From Sphingomonas swuensis (lineage in GTDB: Bacteria; Pseudomonadota; Alphaproteobacteria; Sphingomonadales; Sphingomonadaceae): a DNA stretch of 64,000 nt. This document shows, one piece after another, positions 59,347-64,000 of this stretch (position 1 is its first letter; every line of letters starts with the position of its first letter). A program made the translations under genes and the position numbers. The stretch lies in contig NZ_BAABBQ010000001.1 of assembly GCF_039538045.1 (NCBI RefSeq), positions 1,572,001-1,636,000 of the forward strand. Reading direction: 5' to 3'. The notes below the pieces were generated by a model that saw nothing but the letters and a program-made list of their open reading frames with translations, did no database searches and was not told the DNA's origin.

Positions 59347-60139
59347 GGTCAAACGGCCGCCGCAGGCGGAACATCGGCACCAGTCCCAGCAACCGGGTGA
59401 CTGTCCGCCAGTGTCCTGGGGCGCCGGCCTGGCCTACATAGCCGCCGCGGTAGGTATTGGCGAACAGCGCTTCGGCGGCCGCTGCCCCGGTCAGCGGCTC
59501 AATCGCCAGTTCGGCTGCGTCCTCGAGCACATAGATGGCTCCGAGCGCGAGACCCTCGGCGACGACCCCTGAGTCGACCGGTACGTCCCACTTGTCCCAT
59601 TCCTCGCCGGCGTAGGCGCGTTCGAGGCCCTCGCGACTGCGTCCGGTGAGATCGATCGCCTCGCCCCACAGTCGCAGGCGGGGTACGCCGGGATGGGCGA
59701 TGACCGATCCGTCGCCCGGCACGAGGACGCAGACGTCGTCGCCGATCAGCCGGTGCCCGCGGTCATGAAACCAGGCCGCGAGGGTCGATTTGCCCGCGCC
59801 AGACCAGCCCGAGACCGCGATTGCGCGTCCCGCCACCTCGACGCTGTTGGCATGGAGCGGGAAGATGCCGCGCTGATGGAGGATGAGGCCCATGGCGCTG
59901 CCCAGCAGGTAGAGCCTAATATTGCTTTCGGGGATCGCCGAGTCGGCCTCGATCAGGATCTCGCGGCCGTCACGTACCTGGAAGTTTCCGCCCTCCGTGA
60001 CAAGATCGGGCTCGCCCTCGATCGAGCCGCGACGGACGGTGACATCCGTCGGGGCGTGGGCGTCAGCCGCAAGCAGCCCGGGAAGCGCCATGTCGCTTTC
60101 GATCGTCAGGCCGAACAGGCGCGCTCGGGTCAGGGCCAC
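59273..60139 (-). CDS. HprK-related kinase
   Basis: The product is 288 aa from GTG 60139, which overlaps the B2-type gene by 10 bases and has GAGG 7 bases upstream. P-loop GWSGAGKST (111-119), then LIGDDVCVLVPG with the metal-binding Asp pair, and VPRLRLWGEAIDLTG near 150. HPr-kinase relatives of this type are found with PqqD proteins and nucleotidyltransferases, and some phosphorylate lasso peptide precursors (as in paeninodin). No HPr protein lies near. The substrate here is unknown. Confidence 0.85.
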   Translation of the reverse strand: MALTRARLFGLTIESDMALPGLLAADAHAPTDVTVRRGSIEGEPDLVTEGGNFQVRDGREILIEADSAIPESNIRLYLLGSAMGLILHQRGIFPLHANSVEVAGRAIAVSGWSGAGKSTLAAWFHDRGHRLIGDDVCVLVPGDGSVIAHPGVPRLRLWGEAIDLTGRSREGLERAYAGEEWDKWDVPVDSGVVAEGLALGAIYVLEDAAELAIEPLTGAAAAEALFANTYRGGYVGQAGAPGHWRTVTRLLGLVPMFRLRRPFDLTLRDALGEMLLAHATAAVARTVG

Positions 60140-60537
60140 TGGCCGACCTCGCGAAAGCGCGGTGCGGTCTCGCCGCCATGGATGATCTGGTCGCCGAGGC
60201 TGATCCAGACATGCGCCTCGAGCTTGGCCCCAGGCGCGATCCCATAATGCAGACGCGCGTCCTGCCCGCGCCGGCGAAGCATCCGCTGCACCGCGAGGCC
60301 CTGCTCGAAGCACATCGAACGAAACGGCATGTGGCGAGCCGCGGCGGCCACCGCGCGGGTGATGTCGCGCACCTCATCCGCCCTGTGTGCGCCGAGCGGC
60401 ACGGCGCCAAAGGCGACGGTCTGCGCGAATGGCCGCATGCGGATTGCGGCCGCCGCGAACGGCAGGAGCAGGGCTGCTTCGGCAAGCAGGCGGCGCTCAG
60501 CGGAAGAGCGACGGCGAAGCGCGGCGATCACTCCCAT
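60130..60537 (-). CDS. Lasso-peptide B2-type transglutaminase-like protein
   Basis: The product is 135 aa. The B2 core RSMCFEQGLAVQRMLRRRG carries Cys76 and LEAHVWISLGDQIIHGGE carries His109 and a possible Asp116, the Cys-His-Asp triad of leader-cutting B2 enzymes (compare McjB). It is coupled to the HprK-like kinase and divergent from the nucleotidyltransferase. No B1 (PqqD), C cyclase or lasso precursor is found in the window, so its role may lie outside lasso synthesis. Confidence 0.85.
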   Translation of the reverse strand: MGVIAALRRRSSAERRLLAEAALLLPFAAAAIRMRPFAQTVAFGAVPLGAHRADEVRDITRAVAAAARHMPFRSMCFEQGLAVQRMLRRRGQDARLHYGIAPGAKLEAHVWISLGDQIIHGGETAPRFREVGQWP

Positions 60538-60587
60538 GCCGGAGCCCTCAGGTTGCAGGTCGCCGCATCCCCTCTATGGACAGGGGC

Positions 60588-61625
60588 ATGGAGCCGAGCC
60601 TTACCCTTCTGATCGCCTGCTGCCGCTTCGGTTACGAGGGCGGCGAAAGCGACGGGCTGCGCCGTTTGCTGAAGGATGCGGACGGGGCACGGCTGAGCGA
60701 GCTTGCGCGCCGCCACCGGGTCGAAGGCGTGGTGTGGCGCGCGCTCAAGGCGTGCAGCGTCATGCTTCCGGGCACCGCGCCGCTGGCCGCTGACTCGCAG
60801 AAGATCGCTGCCGACGGGCTTCGCATGGCGGTGGAGAGCGGCCGCCTGACCGCCGCCTTCGCCCGCGCCTCGCTGCCGCATCTGTTCCTCAAGGGACAGG
60901 CGCTCGGTCGGCTGGCCTGGGGCGACCCGCTGATCAAGCGGCAGATCGATATCGACCTGCTGGTCATGCCGCAGGGCATCGCCAAGGCCGCGACGGTTCT
61001 GGCGGGGCTCGGCTACGTTCAGGAACTTCCCGACCCGTCGGTCGATCCCAGCGACTGGCATCGCAGCCACAAGGAGAGCGTCTGGCGGAACGACGACGGG
61101 ATCATGCTCGACCTGCACAGCCGCGTCGCCGACCATCCGGGTCTTCTGCCGCAGGTCGCCGCGACGATGAGCCCGGTCATGGTCCCGATCGTCGGCGCGA
61201 TCAGCCTTCCGACCCTGCCCGACCGGCTGCGCCTGCCTTACCTCGCGGTGCATGGCACCTCGAGCGCCTGGTTCCGGCTGAAGTGGCTGGCGGAGTTCGC
61301 CGCGCTGGTCCACCAGCTCTCCCCGGCCGCGCTCGACACGCTCGCCGACGAGGCGCCGCGGCTGGGAGCCGGACGCACCGTCACCGCCGCGCTCGCCCTC
61401 TCCCACCGCCTGTTCGGGACGCGGGTTCCGGAGAATCTCTGGGTCGACGGCGGCGCGGCAAAGATCGTCAAGCTCAGCCTCGCGCAGATCGAGAATCCGC
61501 GCGAACCGACCGAGCGGCGCTTCGGGACGCTTGGCATTCACCGAGCGCAGCTGCTGATGGCACCTGGATCCCACTTCTTCCTGAGCGAACTTTGGCGCCA
61601 GCTCGGCGCCGCGCTCATCCGCTGA
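60588..61625 (+). CDS. Nucleotidyltransferase-family protein (NTP_transf_5-like)
   Basis: The product is 345 aa. FLKGQALGRLAWGDPLIKRQIDIDLLVMP near 105 is a NTase signature with the RxxxDIDLLV acidic pair. HSRVADHPGLL and a helical C-terminal half follow. Such proteins occur with HprK-related kinases and PqqD-like proteins. The ATG at 60588 is preceded by AGGGG. It is 50 bases from the divergent B2 gene and may share a regulated promoter. Confidence 0.83.
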   Translation: MEPSLTLLIACCRFGYEGGESDGLRRLLKDADGARLSELARRHRVEGVVWRALKACSVMLPGTAPLAADSQKIAADGLRMAVESGRLTAAFARASLPHLFLKGQALGRLAWGDPLIKRQIDIDLLVMPQGIAKAATVLAGLGYVQELPDPSVDPSDWHRSHKESVWRNDDGIMLDLHSRVADHPGLLPQVAATMSPVMVPIVGAISLPTLPDRLRLPYLAVHGTSSAWFRLKWLAEFAALVHQLSPAALDTLADEAPRLGAGRTVTAALALSHRLFGTRVPENLWVDGGAAKIVKLSLAQIENPREPTERRFGTLGIHRAQLLMAPGSHFFLSELWRQLGAALIR

Positions 61626-62988
61626 CTGCGACATCGTCTTCAAGCGACAGGTGCCGGGCCGAGCGCCCGCGCCGGGGCTCGCTCTTCGCCTGCGCATGGC
61701 TCCGCGGATCGCACATGAAGGCGAGACACAGCGCGAACAGCGCCTGAAGCGCGGCGTCGCGAAGCGGATAGTCGACAAGACTGTGGGCCAGCAGCGCGGC
61801 CGAGCCGATGGTCCCGGCAAGCGCCATGAGGTCCTTCTGCTCCGCCCGCCAGATCTTCCACGAACGGCGGAACCACCAGAGGAGGAAGGCGACCAGCAGC
61901 AGCGTTCCCGGCAGGCCCGTCTCGAGCACCCACTCAAGAGGATCGCTGTGCGCATGATTGACGAAGTAGCGATCGACCGCGGCAGGGTCCTCGTACATCC
62001 GGTAGTATGATTCAAAGCTGCCCAGCCCAGTACCGGCAGGGAAACTGTCGCCGATTGCGGCGGCGGTTTTCTGGTAAATGTCGGCCCGCGTGGTGACGCT
62101 GGTCGATTCCGATCCGGCCTTGCCGAAGATGCCGAGCCCGGCCGCGCCGGCGAGCAGCAAGAGTCCCGCAACCGCGCCGACCAGCCGGCGCTTGCGCCAC
62201 ACGCCCGGTACCGCGACCGCGAAGCAGGCAAGGCCGACCGGCACGGCCAGCAGCAGCGCCGCGGTCGAGCCATTGAGCGCAAGCCCGAGCAGGACGACGG
62301 CCAGGCCACCGACCGAGATCAGCAGGCGGCTCAGCGCCTCGGTGCCGATCCGGCCGCGCTTCTTCTGCTCGCCGCCGATGATCGCCGCGAGGAACGGCAT
62401 GGTCACCAGCAACAGGCTGCCCTGGTGGTTGGCGTTGGCGAAGAGGCCGGTTGCCGCTCCAGTGTTGTAGATGGGGTAGAGATAGGGTCCGCCGCTGGTC
62501 AGTTGCAGCGCGCCAAGGACCACCGAGCCGAACGTGCCGACCATGAGAGCGAAGACGCACCAGCGTGAGCGGTAGGCGCCAAGCCACAGCATCGCCGCGA
62601 GGATCGCCAGCGGCACGGCCATGATCGGGAGGATCGAGGCCGTCGCCGCCGGCGCGAGGCTCAGCGGAAGCCACGGCAGCGGCTGGCCGCGCAGCGTGAA
62701 GGCCTCGGCCACAGGGGCGCGGCCTGGAAGCGCGCTCCACAGGCCGGGTGGGAGCGGCACCAATTGCAGCAGAACCAGCAGGAACCACAGTCCCGAGAGC
62801 AGCAGCAGGAAGCGACCGCCGGGCGTCGGCACGGTACGCCGGCTCGACAGCAGCGCCCAGGCGATCATCGCGATCGCGGCAAGCTGCAGCGCAAGGTTGC
62901 GCCATACGCCCTGCGGACTCCCGCCAAGCAGCAGGCAGGCGAGCACGAACAGCGGCACCAGAGACTGGCGAAGGCTTCGGCGGATCAT
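61615..62988 (-). CDS. O-antigen-ligase/polymerase-like membrane protein (Wzy_C)
   Basis: The product is 457 aa with about 11-12 TMs. The Wzy_C motif NHAHSDPLEWVLETGLPG near residue 335 and FANANHQGSLLLV near 190 identify the WaaL/Wzy superfamily, which joins or polymerises undecaprenyl-linked glycans at the periplasmic face. It overlaps the NTase gene by 11 bases and the next gene by 4. It probably serves exopolysaccharide or O-antigen assembly. Confidence 0.87.
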   Translation of the reverse strand: MIRRSLRQSLVPLFVLACLLLGGSPQGVWRNLALQLAAIAMIAWALLSSRRTVPTPGGRFLLLLSGLWFLLVLLQLVPLPPGLWSALPGRAPVAEAFTLRGQPLPWLPLSLAPAATASILPIMAVPLAILAAMLWLGAYRSRWCVFALMVGTFGSVVLGALQLTSGGPYLYPIYNTGAATGLFANANHQGSLLLVTMPFLAAIIGGEQKKRGRIGTEALSRLLISVGGLAVVLLGLALNGSTAALLLAVPVGLACFAVAVPGVWRKRRLVGAVAGLLLLAGAAGLGIFGKAGSESTSVTTRADIYQKTAAAIGDSFPAGTGLGSFESYYRMYEDPAAVDRYFVNHAHSDPLEWVLETGLPGTLLLVAFLLWWFRRSWKIWRAEQKDLMALAGTIGSAALLAHSLVDYPLRDAALQALFALCLAFMCDPRSHAQAKSEPRRGRSARHLSLEDDVAVSG

Positions 62989-64000
62989 CGCGCGGCTCCC
63001 GCCTGCTGGAGGGTCACCGACGAAATCGCGGCGTTGATCGTCTTCGGAAACTCACCAGGCCGTCCGAACAGCTGGAGACGCTGGGCGGGGCAGTTGGCCG
63101 GGATGGTCAGTGCTCCCCGTCCAGCGCCGCTGGCGACCGGAACGACACCCAGCGAGCGGCTGTCGGAGACACAGACCAGCCGCCACTCGAGGGTCCCCGC
63201 GGGGACCTCGCCAGTGACGCGCTGGTCGAGCACGTAGTTGCCGGGCGGGAGCAGGAGAAGGTGGACGGCAAGCGTCGCTTCCTCGCGCCCGTAATAGATG
63301 ATCTGCATCGGGCCGCCGGCCTGGCTCTCGATCGCACCGCTCGGCGAGGGATTGAAGCGCCAGGTAAGCGGGCCGCCCTGGTCGGAGCCGCTCCAGCGGG
63401 TAAGCCCACCGGTCGGCGCGCCGCCAGCCTTGGCATAAAGGGCGCGAGCAGCGGGTATGTTGCCCGCTGCCAGAAGGCGTTCGAACGCCTGGGCAAGCCA
63501 AACCTCGGCAAGGTCGCCCCGGCGCGCGAGTGCCAGCAGCAGGGGATCCGCCTTTGCATCGGTGCTCAGCTCCTGGAGCACCGCGCGACGAAGCGGCGGA
63601 TTGGAGGCAAGCACCGGCGCGACCTTGGGCAGGGCTCCGGGTTGACCGAGATAGCGCGCGACCGCCGGTGCGAAGCCGTTGGAGATGCCGCCGACGCGGC
63701 GATCGAGCGCCGTCAGCTGGATCATGGCATCGCCCAGCCGCTCCTGGCGGATGTAGAGGTCGGCAAGGAGGAAGCGGGCAGCCGGCGCGCGGGGATCCTG
63801 CCTTACAGCGGCCCTGAGCAGCGCTTCGGCGGGCTGGCTCTGCCCCGCAGCTAGCTGCGCAGTGGCCTTCACCAGAAGCGGCTCGACCGCGAGCGGCGCA
63901 CCAAGCGAGCCGCGCTCGATGTCCGCGAGAAGCCCCGGATCAGGCGCCCTGCCTTCGCGGGCGGCAGCGCCGATTCCGGCCAGGGCCTGGTTGAACAGCA
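62985..64000 (-). CDS. Large TPR protein, N-terminus outside window
   Basis: About 338 residues of the C-terminal part are visible; the frame is open at base 64000. TPR-like repeats (QPAEALLRAAVRQDPRAPAARFLLADLYIRQERLGDA and ARALYAKAGGAP) are followed by a beta-rich domain of about 130 residues (SQAGGPMQIIYYGREEATLAVHLLLLPPGNYVLDQRV). Its start overlaps the O-antigen-ligase-like gene by 4 bases, so it is upstream in the same operon. A scaffold or substrate-binding role in polysaccharide export is a guess. Confidence 0.75.
   Translation of the reverse strand, partial: LFNQALAGIGAAAREGRAPDPGLLADIERGSLGAPLAVEPLLVKATAQLAAGQSQPAEALLRAAVRQDPRAPAARFLLADLYIRQERLGDAMIQLTALDRRVGGISNGFAPAVARYLGQPGALPKVAPVLASNPPLRRAVLQELSTDAKADPLLLALARRGDLAEVWLAQAFERLLAAGNIPAARALYAKAGGAPTGGLTRWSGSDQGGPLTWRFNPSPSGAIESQAGGPMQIIYYGREEATLAVHLLLLPPGNYVLDQRVTGEVPAGTLEWRLVCVSDSRSLGVVPVASGAGRGALTIPANCPAQRLQLFGRPGEFPKTINAAISSVTLQQAGAAR

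Noticed and set aside
1..64000. CRISPR arrays, insertion sequences, integrases and rRNA genes
   Set aside because: No regular spaced repeats, transposase motifs or rRNA sequence were seen on either strand.

Overview
The window is GC-rich, gene-dense chromosomal DNA with short intergenic gaps and many ATGA/GTGA overlaps. The gene set points to an alphaproteobacterium, most likely a member of the Sphingomonadales: ChpT phosphotransferase, RpoH next to an RluD-type synthase, a complete Tad/Cpa pilus operon with a short Flp pilin, an S9 protein with an acidic Ala-rich leader, TTAA-N7-TTAAC (CtrA-type) sites, and dispersed palindromes of the CCTGC-GAAA-GCAGG kind. Assignment to order is inference from gene content; no rRNA gene is present to check it.

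Layout. 1-2685: ffh (cut by the left edge) and clpX. 2995-3516: an M15-type peptidase. 3524-15781: a thirteen-gene Tad pilus operon on the minus strand, from the Flp pilin through cpaB, cpaC, a small lipoprotein, tadG/F/E, cpaE, cpaF, tadB, tadC to two TPR proteins. 16184-23365: an accessory signalling module of a membrane protein, a PP2C phosphatase, a transmembrane Ser/Thr kinase, a small K+-channel-like protein, a SLOG protein with two 2-TM units (SLATT-like) and a TIR-FHA fusion, bounded by tRNA-Gln. 23696-27764: a GGDEF-EAL protein and an MHS-type transporter. 27944-33867: ilvE, proC, ybjN-like, ubiK-like, tspO, tlyA and dxs. 33915-38993: nadR-pnuC NAD salvage, a Zur-like regulator, a TMEM175-type channel, a MerC-like protein, ctaA, cutA and a VOC protein. 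39122-40241: rplM-rpsI with terminator. 40318-47246: a DDAH-like hydrolase, a GFA-family protein, asd, a DPP4-type S9 peptidase and a membrane M28 peptidase. 47308-52407: rplS-trmD, a thioredoxin-reductase-like enzyme, chpT, rluD and rpoH. 52450-59346: a YihY-type membrane protein, a divergent EF-G paralogue, a dicarboxylate-type symporter, a HAD hydrolase and a Bcr/CflA-type exporter. 59273-64000: a HprK-related kinase, a lasso-B2-type transglutaminase-like protein, a nucleotidyltransferase, an O-antigen-ligase-type membrane protein and a truncated TPR protein, probably the edge of an envelope-polysaccharide or RiPP locus.

The most interesting region is 16184-23651. A TIR domain with its WxxxE glutamate is fused to an intact FHA (phosphothreonine-reading) domain and lies beside a SLOG nucleotide-sensor with four transmembrane segments. 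A complete kinase/phosphatase pair and a mini K+ channel sit directly alongside. The TIR-plus-SLOG logic resembles Thoeris, but with a membrane effector and apparent phospho-control. A perfect CtrA-type box lies between the kinase and phosphatase genes, so the switch may be tied to the cell cycle. All of this is inference from domains and order.

No insertion sequence, CRISPR array, integrase or rRNA operon was seen.
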